Both the position numbers and the translations under genes were made by a program. The notes under the pieces were generated by a model. That model ran no database searches. It saw only the letters and a program-made list of their open reading frames with translations, and was not told the DNA's origin. This document shows positions 41,405-52,284 of a DNA stretch of 64,000 nt, in pieces (position 1 is the stretch's first letter; the number at the start of each line of letters is the position of its first letter). The stretch comes from Agapetus fuscipes (taxonomy: Eukaryota; Arthropoda; Insecta; Trichoptera; Glossosomatidae): the NCBI GenBank assembly GCA_951799405.1, contig OX637333.1, forward strand, positions 28,850,785 to 28,914,784, written 5' to 3'.

Positions 41405-41515
41405 ATAAATTCATTAGACACATTGGTTCAGTACACATGTAACATTGATCATGTGAAATAGCCTCTGTGAGAGATAAGCCAAACCAGCACTTAAGTGACG
41501 CAATGCTAATTGGTC
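41405..41515 (-). mobile_element. Family-D MITE, end fragment
   Basis: AGACACATTGGTTCAGTACA to GAGATAAGCCAAACCAGCAC. Confidence 0.72.
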
Positions 41516-41614
41516 TACATTATTAAAGACAAAAAACTTTGGGAATCCTAGCTTGAAAGTCCGAAACCTACTTACACGTGTAAGTATAGCCTTTTACATA
41601 GTTGCACGTTGTCG

Positions 41615-42052
41615 GGTGACAGAGTAGAACAGCACAGTGGCAAAACGACACACGGCATACCGACACGTGACAGAACAACACATGACAGAAAATCACAATG
41701 AAATTACATCGTATGACAAAAAATCACTGTGTCAAAGAAATACAGAAAATACATCACAATGAAAAAAAAATAACACAAGGATAAAATATCACATGACAAA
41801 ACGACGCATGATAGAACATAACACGACAAAATGACACGTGACAGAACAACACATGACAGAGCATCACAAAGGCAGCCCATCATATGACAAAACAACACAG
41901 AAAATACATCACCATAAAGAAAACAACATAAGGACAAAATATCGCATGACAAAACAACACATGACAGAACAACACATGACAAAACAACACATGACAGAAA
42001 AAAATATGACAGAAAATCACAATGACGGTAAATCACATTACAAAACATCAAT
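41615..42052 (+). repeat. M element
   Basis: Starts GACAGAGTAGAACAGCACAG. About 30 irregular units, including perfect CACATGACAGAACAACACATG. Confidence 0.85.
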
Positions 42053-42175
42053 AACAGCTTGTCTTGTGATGTTTTGACATTGTGATGTTATCTCATGTGC
42101 TCTTCTGTCAAGTGTCGTTCTGTCATGTGTAATTCTGTCACGTGTCGTTTTGTCACTTTGTCGTTCTATCATAGA
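42053..42175 (-). repeat. M element, inverted neighbour
   Basis: TTGTGATGTTTTGACATTGT to GTCGTTCTATCATAG. With 41615-42052 it makes a large inverted pair. Confidence 0.82.
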
Positions 42176-42388
42176 GCCCCATGTTGGGTATGTCCTTATA
42201 AGAAGAGTAACCACCCACGACCTTTCGGTGACAATAATGTGGTATTACAAGGCTCCAATGTAGAGAATAATATGTCACAAGTCTTGTTAACAATAGGTAC
42301 TCAAAGTGTCGTGTATTTTCACAGGTTGAAATCTAGATCGTTTGTTCTATTTATTGTTGTTAAAAATGCTGTTATAAAATATGTCTGT
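42176..42388. other. Unassigned stretch
   Basis: No feature recognised. Confidence 0.3.
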
Positions 42389-42389
42389 T

Positions 42390-42625
42390 ATGTGACCGCT
42401 CCGTAGTCTAGTGTTAACGCTTCAGACAAGACAACAGAAGGTAGTGGGCTCGAATCCCGGCGAAACACACAAAACTGTACCCTTTATTGTTTCAAATATG
42501 CTCTTCGATGGATAAATAATTCAAGAATCTATCTATGACCAAAGACTGGTCATCGAAGGTCCATCCAGCTTTACAGCAAATGGGTTTTGCTTGCGAATTG
42601 GTGATTCATAGCGACGACCGAGCTC
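42390..42625 (+). mobile_element. SINE-C, left unit of a dimer
   Basis: CCGCTCCGTAGTCTAGTG and GGGCTCGAATCCCGGCG. It leads into SINE-B through GAGCTCGTAAAAAG. Confidence 0.85.
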
Positions 42626-42945
42626 GTAAAAAGTCCGGTTGATAACTCAGTTGGCACAGTTCTTGCATAGTACATGCCGAGAGCTTGGGTTCGAATCCCA
42701 CTAAGGGTGTCAGAAATTATTTCCTATTTTCGTGTCTATTTTAAACACAAAGTAAAAACCGACAAGGTATACTCAGCCTTCACAAGTAATGAGAACCAGC
42801 ACCCCGGGAGCTGAAAAAATCCATCCTTCAACTGAAATGGTTGGTGTAAAGCCGCCCCCTTACGTGTAAAAATAAATGGGTTTCAATCGCCACATTCGAA
42901 ATCATTTGGGGATAGCGCGGCAAGAAGTTGCACAATATGTCTAGC
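42626..42945 (+). mobile_element. SINE-B, right unit of a dimer
   Basis: GGTTGATAACTCAGTTGGCA and GGGTTCGAATCCC. The full body runs to GCACAATATGTCTAGCA. Confidence 0.85.
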
Positions 42946-43312
42946 ATGTTTGCAATTGCTCTCGGGCCTAAGTTTTCTCATTCCAAACGCATGTGTTCTA
43001 CTAACTGAACTATCGACTGGACTAATTACATCTTCAGTTAATGTAAAATATATATTCCAAGCTTGGTTGTTATCAGGAACTGGCATTCTCTTATCATTTA
43101 ACTGTAAAGTTACCGGATTCGAACCAAAGACCACCCGTTGGACCACCTTCCAAGTTAATGCAAAGTCAATAATATCTCAATGGTTGATTTTTAAAAGGAC
43201 TAAGTTATCGAAATGTTCATTTTCATGCAGTTTTTTTCTACATAACAGTTATAGACTCAAATGGAGCCAAATCTTTCTACTCTTCACTTCTTTCTCTTGA
43301 CTGCCTCTTCTT
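42946..43312. other. Unassigned stretch
   Basis: SINE-B-like scraps (complement of GGTTCGAATCC near 43115) may be present. Otherwise nothing. Confidence 0.35.
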
Positions 43313-43314
43313 GA

Positions 43315-43402
43315 CTTGAAGGTTGGTATGAGGCTGACCAACCATACTTTAAAAAAATAGTTCACTTTGCCAATGTCACCCCTGTTTCAGGTTAGGTTGA
43401 GA
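43315..43402 (+). repeat. RepA 5' fragment
   Basis: TGAAGGTTGGTATGAGGCTG to CCCCTGTTTCAGGTTAGG. Confidence 0.75.
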
Positions 43403-43439
43403 AGAGTTGTCTGCAACTCTTCTTATAATAAGGTCTTTT

Positions 43440-43745
43440 TATAACCTTGCGTGGACAAACACTGAGGTCAGCTGCATCAAGAAGCAGCTGCCTGGACGTT
43501 CCAGCAAGAAGACCCCACACTGTTTTTGGAGACAGGGCCTTCAAGGCAGCCGCTCCAATAACCTGGAATGCTTTTCCTGACACACTGAGGGAACTGGATT
43601 TGGAGACGCAATTTAAAAGAAGTCTCAAGACTCACCTTTTCGGCCAATAATATGGACAAGCGCCTTTGTAGTGACACATTGTTATAAAAGGCGCTATATA
43701 AATTCGTTGCTTATTATTATTATTATTTATGTATTTACTGTTTTT
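43440..43745 (+). mobile_element. CR1-like LINE 3' terminus
   Basis: RGQTLRSAASRSSCLDVPARR, FGDRAFKAAAPITWNAFP, RSLKTHLFGQ-stop, then AAAGGCGCTATATAAATTCG and a (TTA)n tail ending near 43728. It is nearly identical in protein to the 39.1-kb copy, so the two share a subfamily. Confidence 0.87.
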
Positions 43746-43796
43746 TAAAAATATGTGCTTTTGCACATATTATAAATAAACATTACAATTACTTGT

Positions 43797-44450
43797 CTTG
43801 TCTTGTCTTGTATCCTGCCGCCATTCCTCCAGGGGTGGCCGGTACCTCCACACAAGTGCCTCCACTTGACTTTGTCCTTGCATACTTCTTTCATTTCATC
43901 TAATTTCATCACTCTTTTCATGCATGCTCTTCTCTTGTTTCCACTTTGTAAATTACATTCATTCGCAATCTCACTTATCTGATCAATCGATTCTTTCCTA
44001 GGTCTTCCACTTCCACGCTTACCTATTACATTCCCTTTATACACTATTTTTGTCAGTCGGTCTTCATTCATCCTTTCAATATGTCCAAACCATCGCATCA
44101 CACTTCTTTGAACTTTCACTTTCACGCTTTCTTTTACTCTGCATTCATTCAGAACCCATTCGTTTCTCACTCTATCTTTCAGTGTTTTTCCTGTCATACT
44201 TTTCAAATGAGCCATTTCTACGGTGCATACCTTATTTACTTCTCTTTCATTCACCGTCCATGACTCCTCGCCCTCCATACATCAGGGTCGGCAACAATAT
44301 ACAATTGTGTACCGCCATTTTCATTTTCTTTGGTATCCTTTTATTCTTCGCTATTCTACCAAACGCTCCTATCACGCATCTTCCTTTGCTGGCACGCTTC
44401 TCTAATTCTTTCGTCATCTTACAAAAATTTAATTACAATAAATACTCCCC
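43797..44450 (-). mobile_element. RTE-like LINE C-terminal region
   Basis: SWTVNEREVNKVCTVEMAHL, RNEWVLNECRVKESVKVKV, MRWFGHIERMNEDRLTK, GKRGSGRPRKESIDQISEI and WRHLCGGTGHPWRNGGR. The left edge has a (CTTGT)n tail at 43795-43812. Sequence to 44450 extends the frame with breaks. This is a different subfamily from the 22.7-kb copy. Confidence 0.85.
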
Positions 44451-44474
44451 AAAGTAAGCATAGCTTGTGTTTCT

Positions 44475-44548
44475 TCTTATGCTTGTTTGAAATTGGGGTT
44501 TTTATGTCGTGTTAGTCCACAAGCGGCATGTGTAAGCCCATTTTTATA
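44475..44548 (+). repeat. RepA fragment
   Basis: TTATGCTTGTTTGAAATTGG to AAGCGGCATGTGTAAGCC. Confidence 0.65.
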
Positions 44549-44551
44549 CGA

Positions 44552-44785
44552 TTCTATCTAATCTAATCTAATCGATTCACATTATATGCATTCTCACAAG
44601 CAGACAAGTACAAGTTCGCGCTTGTGCATGCCGCATGTGAACCTACAACATAAAAACCCAAATCTCAAATGGGTATACACCATTCAACTCTTGCCGTCCT
44701 TCCCTGAAACTGGGGTGACATTGGCAAAGTGAACCATCTTTTACAGTATGGGTGGTCAGCCACATACCAATCTATAAGTCAAGGA
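44552..44785 (-). repeat. RepA copy
   Basis: Starts with (TAATC)n at 44557. Includes GTGCATGCCGCATGTGAACC. Confidence 0.84.
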
Positions 44786-44794
44786 AAAAATTCT

Positions 44795-45055
44795 GCTATC
44801 TATAATCTATAATCTAAGCTGCAAGGATATGTAAGCATTTAAGGCTCATATGAAATGCATGCCTACAGACAGGCACATGTAGGTTCGCGCCTACACATTC
44901 TGCATGTGTGCATACAAATAAAGAAAACCTCACATGGACATAAACCTTGCAACTCCTGCCGCCGTTCCCTGAACCGGGGTGGCATTGGCAAAAGTGAACC
45001 GATTTTTACAGCACGGGTGGTCAGCCTCGTACCAACCTATCAGTCAAGGAGCAGT
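44795..45055 (-). repeat. RepA copy, divergent subfamily
   Basis: GAACCGGGGTGGCATTGGCA links it to the 9.9-kb subfamily. Confidence 0.82.
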
Positions 45056-45056
45056 G

Positions 45057-45124
45057 CTATGCTAATGGGAATTCATTTGACGTGCATCTTAAATGTTATA
45101 TATCTTTGCAACTTAGATTTATAG
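45057..45124 (+). repeat. RepA 3' fragment
   Basis: GCTAATGGGAATTCATTTGA to CTTTGCAACTTAGATTTATA. Confidence 0.65.
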
Positions 45125-45430
45125 TCATATTAGACAACAAATAAACAAATCCTACAGAGCTTATGTAACAAAAAACCCTTCACAGAAAATAAATCTAGAA
45201 TTGCACCCCGCTTGCAACAGAGAGATGTAAAGCTGTGTAGACAACTGTGCGAAGCGAGCAAATTACATTGCAGACACCGATAATTTCCCTCCATTCACTC
45301 ATGTGTGCCGAGTAATTGTTAATGATGCTCCCAAACTTTAATGGGCTCAGGTAATGACATACTGCGTGTATGTCGACGGTTAAAAGGCACCAGGGCATAA
45401 GCGATATAAACTAAATTTTTCAGGATGGTG
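45125..45430. other. Unassigned stretch
   Basis: No feature recognised. Confidence 0.35.
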
Positions 45431-45434
45431 ATGA

Positions 45435-45645
45435 TGATGATGGATGATTTCTTTCCTGTGGCGCCATTTAATGGTCCAGGACCATCTCAAGGGCGCCATG
45501 ACTTCTGGAAAAAAACAGTGTCTTCAGTCCCTTTACTGAAGGTGGTGGTAGGCTGGTTCGCGCGAACACCGACGGGCAAATTGTTCCAGGCAACCGGCCC
45601 GGCCACCGCAAAGCTCCTGTCTGCAAAATTTGAAGTGTTCGCTCT
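45435..45645 (-). mobile_element. CR1-like LINE C-terminal scrap
   Basis: On the minus strand: NFADRSFAVAGPVAWNNLPVG, then SKGTEDTVFF, with a CGCC-rich tail matching the GGCGCT-type CR1 ends. Confidence 0.65.
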
Positions 45646-45649
45646 GTTG

Positions 45650-46155
45650 GAGATCAGTTTAAAGTTTTAAATAGCAGAAAAATGGCATTCCTTTTTTATT
45701 TTTTATGATATCGTTAAAATCAAAAGAGCTCTAAAATTAAAAAAAAATAAAGGCGTTTATTGACATTCCTATTAATGTGGTTTTACGATGTTTTCGAATT
45801 TTTTTAATGTGACAATCGCCTTCAGGACAAAAAAGGCCAAAATCTAGTCGGTTACAGCAAAACATACTTCGAAAACGCAGTTGTTTGTTTGGGCATAAGC
45901 AACAAAAAAATCACCGTAGAGCTATGGGAGTTAGTGCATTAGAAAGAGCGGAAATTTTTAAGTAGGATAACATTCATAACTCATTTTTGACCAAAACGAC
46001 GCTTATGCCCTGCTGCCTTTTAACCTTCGATATGAAGGGGCCACGAACCACTACGCTGATGGGTTGTGGTTAAGTTCTACTGGCATCACGAAACTTCTCT
46101 CGGCTAGAGATGTGTAAAACTTCGTATCAAAATCTCGGAAATCATCAGAATCATT
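45650..46155. other. Unassigned stretch
   Basis: No family or coding pattern recognised. Confidence 0.35.
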
Positions 46156-46159
46156 GAAT

Positions 46160-46201
46160 AAGAGTTTTAGGCTCACACGGCCGGCTGATGATGCTGGAGA
46201 G
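46160..46201 (+). mobile_element. Ribozyme-element end, split by the hAT insertion
   Basis: AGGCTCACACGGCCGGCTGATG matches the outer end of the 60.8-kb copy. The sequence continues at 47594 after the hAT element. Confidence 0.65.
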
Positions 46202-46312
46202 CAGAGGCGGCTCCTCAATAAAAATGTTGGCAGTTCATAATTTTCGCAATTTCATTTTTTCTTGTATTTTTTTTGCTTTGAATGGAAATTGCAAGAAATA
46301 CGTACCTAAATA

Positions 46313-46484
46313 TATATTGTTTTATTTAGTTATTAAAAAAACTGTTTTATTTTCACTTTTTATTATTATTTTTTTAAAGGACACAAATGTTTTCGACTAC
46401 ACAGTAGTCATCATCAGGTCTGTGTTCTTTAAAAAAATATTAATAAAAAGTGAAAATAAAACAGTTTTTTAATAACTAAATAAA
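46313..46484. repeat. Palindrome nested in the hAT element
   Basis: The arms at 46313-46384 and 46421-46484 are reverse complements (TTTTATTTAGTTATTAAAAA and its complement). The centre on the minus strand reads CTGATGA, a perfect 5-bp stem GACTA/TAGTC, and GAAA: another hammerhead-like core, but with a weak stem I. Confidence 0.8.
46385..46430 (-). ncRNA. Hammerhead-like motif, weak stem I
   Basis: CTGATGA (46411-46417 complement), spacer, GACTA-CTGTG-TAGTC and GAAA are intact. Stem I next to the core pairs at only two positions unless bases are bulged, so activity is doubtful. Confidence 0.4.
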
Positions 46485-46562
46485 GATGAATTTTCACAGT
46501 GTTAATACACCAACCATCCAAAATATATTGTTTTATTTACTTATACACGAGTAGGTAAGTAC

Positions 46563-46898
46563 CTACACCGTTTTGGTGCATAACAAATAAGCGTATTTTA
46601 ATCTCGTACTTACAGTTACATATTTGAAATGGAAATCCATCCGTCGCTCCTTCGCTTGAGCGAAAGCCTCAATCAAAGCCAAATCAGCACAAAATTTTAC
46701 ACAATAAATTATTCTAGATATAATTATTAATCTGTTTGAACGCACTTCGTCATTGAACTTTTTACTTGATTGTCTATAATTAACATCAAGCATTTGTCGA
46801 AGTTCTGTTCGGCCTAATAAATTGAAATGCATTACAAGCTCAACTTGAGTTTGCGAAAGTGCATGCTGTTTAACTTTTATCTTTTTCACCATCTTCAC
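46563..46898 (-). pseudogene. hAT transposase fragment
   Basis: About 110 residues remain. The segment FNLLGRTELRQML, then SSKKFNDEVRSNRLIIISRII and CVKFCADLALIEAF, fits the region of ZMYM1-like hAT transposases that normally reads as a KNR..L.R.I..I.FC...LALRG helix. The family's catalytic DDE residues are not covered. The position inside a hAT-type inverted-repeat element with 8-bp duplications supports the call. Confidence 0.5.
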
Positions 46899-47593
46899 AC
46901 ACTTGCGATGCTTTCAAATAATGTTTTTATTCAAATACTATTCAACTATTTTTTTTTATAATGTCCACGTTTACTTTATTATTAAAATTTATCGTCAGAA
47001 AATTAGTAAAAAACAAAATTGTAAGTTGTTTCACGATAAATTAGAAAATAATGGAAAAAATCTTCACGTTCGATGAAAAAACATCCAGCAACTGTTTATT
47101 TTAACGTCAACTGATGACGGAATGGAGGTCAACCAAATTCGAGTTACTGGCTTATATTATTTGTAATCAATATCCTACAAGGATTTCATTGTTTTCGAAT
47201 ATCTACGCACGAATAATTATAATATGCCGGCAATGCACGCATCTGTCTTTGTCGTACGCACTAAAAAGCCTATAATGTATCCGCTCTCTCCCTCCATACA
47301 CGGTTTCTAACCGATCTCAGAAAATGTATGGGAATAATCCGTTAAAATCTGTTCACTTGGACAAATGCACGAGGAGTATAACTAAACAATAATATTATGT
47401 ATTATGGACGGCGGGTTTGTACTAGCGCTCCATATAATTATGATTTTTTACTTCAGCGACCATTCAAAACATCTGCCACACAATATACTTTTATATTTTA
47501 AAGTTGATACAATTATTTTCTTAAAATTATTACAAAATCTAGGCAGTGCACTGCCCCGTTGAACTGTATTAGGGAACCGCCTCTGCTGGAGAG

Positions 47594-47795
47594 ATGTATT
47601 CCGGGATCTGTTACCGTGGTCTATTGGAGCTGGAGCTTCCAGAAGTTGTGTTCATGTCTACGAAAGATTATATTGATGAAAACTGCGATGAAAACGCTGA
47701 AGCAGCCCATTGTACACATGGGCGAAATGTCCGAAGCTTCAGCTCCCATAGACCACGGCAACAGATCCCGGAAAACATCTCTCCAGTTTTATTTA
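47594..47795 (+). mobile_element. Ribozyme fold-back, continuation after hAT
   Basis: The arms face each other: CGGGATCTGTTACCGTGGTC near 47602 and GACCACGGCAACAGATCCCG near 47751. The plus strand at 47689-47735 has CTGAAGC, a perfect 6-bp stem II (GCCCAT/ATGGGC) and GAAATGTC. The A9-to-C change probably disables it. Confidence 0.7.
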
Positions 47796-47819
47796 TAGAT
47801 ATATTTTGCATATTAATTT

Positions 47820-48062
47820 TATTATTTCACTCAGTGAGTGTTTATTTCTTATTGTTACGATTCATTTCACTTTTACTCAAGTTTCACTTTAAATAAAAAT
47901 GCAGTTGAAGTTCTTTTTAACCAGTCTGTAACTTCTGTATTGGTAGTTTCATGGCCAGGACGTTAAATGATCATTGAAGCTTCACAGAATCGCAGCCTAT
48001 ATTTATATGTGACTAAAGCCTATTCTCGTGTGTTCCTGACCATACGAGACGTTTAATATCTG
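47820..48062 (-). mobile_element. LTR-like fragment, third type
   Basis: Matches 41158-41400 through TTCTGTATTGGTAGTTTCAT, CAGGACGTTAA and TTCCTGACCATACGAGACG. Confidence 0.5.
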
Positions 48063-48189
48063 CCTTGCTTGCATCTGCGTTGACCATGCGTTGACATCTA
48101 TTTTGATGGGACTGATCACACCGGGCTTTCTGTATGTCGTAGAACTTTTTGTTGTACCGATAAAGACAAATAATAATAAAACATGGATG

Positions 48190-48302
48190 CTTTATTTGGT
48201 GAACACCGTTTTCGTGTGAATCGCACCTCAAGAGTCTTCAGCAAGCTGGTGTGTCGCTATAAAGAGCTAATTCTCAAGCAAGACCTTCTGGATGAACTGG
48301 TT
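48190..48302 (-). mobile_element. SINE-C tail fragment
   Basis: TTTATTTGGTGAACACCG, then ATTCTCAAGCAAGACC in complement. The tRNA head is missing. Confidence 0.75.
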
Positions 48303-48344
48303 TGCACTTTGTAGCAATATTTGCATTTTTTTTTGACAAAATGT

Positions 48345-48485
48345 AACAGGAAATAATAGCATTATGACAAAACATCACAAGAATAAACATCACGTGACAA
48401 ATCATCCCATAAATAAACGACACATGAACACACATCTCATGACAGAAAACACCAAAAACAGCAAAAGTAACATTTAAAAATGGAA
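48345..48485 (+). repeat. M element, 3' part
   Basis: AAAACATCACAAGAATAAAC to AAAAACAGCAAAAGTAACAT. Confidence 0.72.
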
Positions 48486-48496
48486 CACATTCATAT

Positions 48497-48841
48497 TGTT
48501 ACGAGTGTATGATTTTATGTCTGGTTATGTTTACTTACGATTGTGTTTCTGTGTGTTTTTACATACTTATGTGCGTGTGTGTCTATAGATGTAAGTATTT
48601 GGATGGTTATACATACCAGTGTTAGCTCGAAGCTTCGCACTGATAAGATTCTGGCATGCCAAAGTTTCCCTTATTCACCTATAAATACAGATCGCAGTGC
48701 TTTGAAGGGGGATTAGTATCCGAGCCGTTGAGCGAAACAGTACCTACGAGAACAAAATTTTAAATGTGAACCAAATTTGAGTCAATCTTAAAATAAATTT
48801 AATCGATGTTTTGTTAAATTGAACACAAGCAAATCGTAGCA
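48497..48841 (+). mobile_element. Solo LTR with 4-bp target duplication
   Basis: TGTTACGAGTG to AATCGTAGCA with ATAT on both sides. CACCTATAAATACAGATCGC is a strong TATA-like promoter. It probably comes from a Ty3/Gypsy-type element. Confidence 0.8.
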
Positions 48842-49544
48842 ATATATTTGATCTGAATTTAATATAATAACGAATATTAAAAGAAGAAGAAGACGGTTCT
48901 GACGTCTAACATCATTTAGTCTAACAACTCAAAAGATAAAAGAGGTAGAAGACTTGTCTGACGTCTTATGTCATTTTAGTTATAAAACTCTCTCTTGTTC
49001 TGGCTGTCCAACTGTCAACATGTGTTAGCCAAATATATGGCGTGCTGAAAAACATCGAGTTTGATTTCTGCGAGTTGTAGTCCTCTCCAGTTATGCCCAG
49101 GATTCCTCTCTTCCCTACCATCCTTTCTGATTCCGAGATCCGAACCAGTTTAGACCATTTTCAGACCAATATTTAAGGTAAATTGTAAACGTTTTGAGTA
49201 ATATAATGAATACCGGTTATTCCAATTCTATCCAACTTGTATACCGGGAAATGAGAAATCTCCATTGTAAATGATTCAGGTCGTTTGTGGTAATGTAAGT
49301 ATTCAAGACTCATTGTGTAGAATGATGGATGCAGTTTAAAAATTTACAAAAAAAGCCCGTGACTTATTATTAAATATAACTAAGTCTTCTTTTTCTTTAA
49401 TTTCGGGTCAGAATTCTTTAAGAGAGATTCAAAGTGAATGGTGCACTTAGCAATTTTGTCATTTACATCTTCTTTTTTCTTAGTCGTTTTTTTTTTTTTT
49501 TTTTAATTTACAATTCTTCTTCTTTTTGTGCCACTTCTATCGAA
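48842..49544. other. Unassigned stretch
   Basis: A T run at 49487-49504. Otherwise nothing recognised. Confidence 0.35.
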
Positions 49545-49925
49545 GATCGGCGATCATCATTGCTATTTTGACTTAAGATGCTGCGGCTCGAAACAGGGAC
49601 TTGGTGCTTCTGCCGAACCACTGTCGCAGGTTTTTCAGCCACGATGTCCGTCGGCGTCCCTGAGATCTTCTCCCCTCAATCTTACCCTGAATGATAAGAT
49701 GAAGGAGACGGTACTTCTCATTTCTCATAATGTGACCGAAGTACATCAGCTTTCTCTGCTTAATGGTTGGCAGAAGCTCCTTTGTAGTGCGCATTCGTTG
49801 GAAGACTTCTTCATTGGTGACTCTATCACGCCAAGAGATCCGTAGCATTTTTCGGTAGACACCCATCTCGAACGCTTCAATACGTCTCTCCAGTGCCTGC
49901 GTGAGAGTCCATCCCTCCATACCTT
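49545..49925 (-). mobile_element. Insect-type endonuclease-RT LINE C-terminus
   Basis: EGWTLTQALERRIEAFEMGV, RMLRISWRDRVTNEEVF (as KMLRIS...), KLMYFGHIMRNEKYRLLHLI, EGRRSQGRRRTSWLKNLRQW. Proteins of this kind are common in insect genomes, which supports an arthropod host. Confidence 0.82.
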
Positions 49926-49999
49926 ACAGAACAATTGGGAAAACATAGCACCTCACTATTTACAATTATAATAACTAAACAGTTAAAAAATATATTTGG

Positions 50000-50085
50000 C
50001 TATTTGACGAACCGTTATAAGAGAACTTACATTATCCTCGACGTTTCGTTGGTAACGTAGCAAACTTCTCAAGGATCTGTTAGTT
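50000..50085 (-). mobile_element. Ribozyme fold-back remnant
   Basis: On the minus strand GAAACGTCGAGGAT and a stem II GTTTG...CAAC-type hairpin survive, but the CTGANGA core reads TTGAGAA. Flanks (GAACCGTTATAAGAG) match the 54.9-kb family. Confidence 0.55.
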
Positions 50086-50089
50086 GTTC

Positions 50090-50520
50090 TCTTGATAATG
50101 ATGTGCTTACATCGAAAGCGCTCAAGGAAATAAATCAACTCGTGAAGAAAAACTTTGAATTTAATTTTACATTATTAACTATGTTACAAACAATGTTTAC
50201 AATATTTTTAGATTCGTTTTATCTCAATTTGTTCTGAAATTGACTCACACAGTGGTTTGTTTTAATTTTTTTTACGATAACCCTATAAAGATCGCCACGC
50301 TTTTTAAATTTAAATAAAAACATCTTTATTACGAGCGCGCGCGCATTAAGAAATATTTACGCTGATTAAATGTTGCCATAAATAAAGGGCTTTATTAATG
50401 TATGCAGATTCGCAGTTTTCTGCTTTGACTTGCAAAACACATTCGCGATTTAATTTACGTGCTCGGATAACGAGGCACTCTGCAGGCAGAGGGACCAAGT
50501 CACAAAAATGTAAAAAAAAA
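50090..50520. other. Unassigned stretch
   Basis: A short GCGCGCGCGC run near 50335-50344. No gene. Confidence 0.35.
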
Positions 50521-50524
50521 AAAA

Positions 50525-50800
50525 TTGACAGGTTAGAACGGCACAGTGACAAAACGACACAAGACATAACGACACGTAACAGGATGACATGACAGACGAC
50601 ACATGACAGAAGATCACAATGACAGACCCTACGTTATATAAAAAACCATCACTAAGACAAAACAACACAGAAAATACATCACTATGTCGAAAGAAAAGAA
50701 GGACAAAACATCACCAACCTTAAACAGAACATACCATACACGGCTCATGAAAAAACTTCACAAACAACACCGTTGTCATGTTATAGTGATGTCTCATCAT
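50525..50800 (+). repeat. M element
   Basis: Starts GACAGGTTAGAACGGCACAG and ends AACATACCATACACGGCTCATG plus scattered units. Confidence 0.83.
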
Positions 50801-50809
50801 ATATATATA

Positions 50810-51590
50810 TATGAGGATAATTTATTTTTATTTAATTAATACATGACAAAAGAGCGCCGTTTTTGTGTGTGTCACACCTCAAGGGCCCTCCTAATCATGA
50901 ATGAGATATTTTATAAAGGTGCCGTTTGAGTGCTCCCTTAAAAATGCCAACAGATTCCGAAACCCTCACTCCGGGTGGCAGTCTGTTCCACTCCACTGGT
51001 CCCGCAAACCGGAAAGCGCGATCCCCAAAATTAGTGCATATTTGACGGCGAGGCTGCATCAACCTGACAGCTCGACACCCTGCTGACCTAAGTGTCCGCC
51101 CCCTCACACTCACCTCAACGGGGGAAAACATGTCTGCCAGATATGATGGAGCCAAACCATTTAGAGCTTTAATACCATCAAACACACACGGTAGACCACC
51201 CTCTCAGGAAAACGAAGCCAATGTAGTTCTTTCAACAGCGGAGTGATGTGAGAGAATTTAGACATCCCGAAGATCAGTCTTGCGGCCGCATTCAAAACAG
51301 ATTGAAATTTGTTCAGTTGCTTCTTTGACTGGCCGATATAAAGTGTGGAACAATAATCAATTCGGGACATCACAAAAGCACTCACCAATGTTTTAACCAC
51401 ACCCGGCGGTAGACACCTCCTGACAGCCCTTATTTGGCGTAGGCCAAAAAATGAAGCAGCTATTGCTTTGTCAACCTGCTCCTCCATTGTGAGATTCCGA
51501 TCCAGCATAACTCCCAAAAGTCTCACAGAGTTAGAAGGCTGGATCAAACTTCCCCCAATGGAGAGAGGTGCCCCATTATCCATTATCATG
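50810..51590 (-). mobile_element. CR1-like LINE 3' half, one frameshift
   Basis: Two overlapping frames join near 51175: first SIGGSLIQPSNSVRLLGVMLD, SFFGLRQIRAVRRCLPPGVV and HITPLLKELHWLRFPERVVY, then LNGLAPSYLADMF, FGDRAFRFAGPVEWNRLPPG and LKRHLYKISHS-stop. The 3' tail has GGGCCCTTGAGGTGTGACAC in complement, again matching SINE-C, and ends in an AT-rich stretch near 50810. Confidence 0.88.
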
Positions 51591-51734
51591 TGATGCAGGT
51601 ACTGTTATAGGTCGTACATTGAAGCTTTCACGGCCGGTTCTTGTTGACACAACAATCACTAAATATTGAAAAATACTATCAACTTATATTCACTTATTTT
51701 GTGATAAAATATGAATTACCTATTATTTTTATTA

Positions 51735-51942
51735 TTTCCTTGACTTATTTCTTGGTATCAGACCGGCCACCTATACTGTAAAAACAAACACTTAACCAAT
51801 GCCACCCCTGTATCATGGTAGGTCGACAAGAGTTGCAGGGCTTATGTTCATTTATGATTGAGTTTTTATGTTATAAGTCCACATGTTGCATGCGTAAGCC
51901 CAAACTTATACGGATCTGATTGTGAAAAAGCATGTAGGTACT
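51735..51942 (+). repeat. RepA copy, divergent
   Basis: TTCCTTGACTTATTTCTTGG to ACATGTTGCATGCGTAAGCC. Confidence 0.78.
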
Positions 51943-51944
51943 AT

Positions 51945-52284
51945 AAAAAAAAAACTTTCAAAAAAAGGCTTAGAAAAAAATATTTCCGAAAAACTGATAT
52001 GCTCCTTTTTTTAATTTTTAGTTCCGAAATTATGGAAAATGAAATAACGAGCCCTTTCAAATAACAACAACAACAAGAACTTCTTAAAGGCCATAAACAC
52101 AAAAGTTGTGATGCGATGATTGGGTTGTGCATGCAGGGCCGGTCTTTAAAAGATCGCTGCATGTTTTTATTGGCATTTTTATAGTTGATGACTTCACTAA
52201 AGTCGGTGCACCGCAGTGCGCAGCCTTCAACAGCCTTAAACTAAAAAACAACCAACGTAAAAGTGCATATAAACACAACAAACG
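51945..52284. other. Unassigned stretch
   Basis: No feature recognised. Confidence 0.35.

Larger units (their letters stand above)
46202..47585 (-). mobile_element. hAT-type DNA transposon, 1.38 kb, degenerate
   Basis: The terminal inverted repeats are CAGAGGCGGCTCC and GGAACCGCCTCTG. A perfect 8-bp target duplication CTGGAGAG flanks the element (46194-46201 and 47586-47593), as expected for hAT. Inside, a minus-strand fragment at 46563-46898 resembles part of a hAT transposase of the ZMYM1-like class. Much of the element is AT-rich and non-coding. It interrupts a ribozyme-bearing element and itself contains a palindrome. Confidence 0.88.

Noticed and set aside
46188..46472. Small membrane protein frame
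   Set aside because: It lies across the hAT terminus and an AT-rich palindrome; the hydrophobic residues follow from the T-rich sequence.
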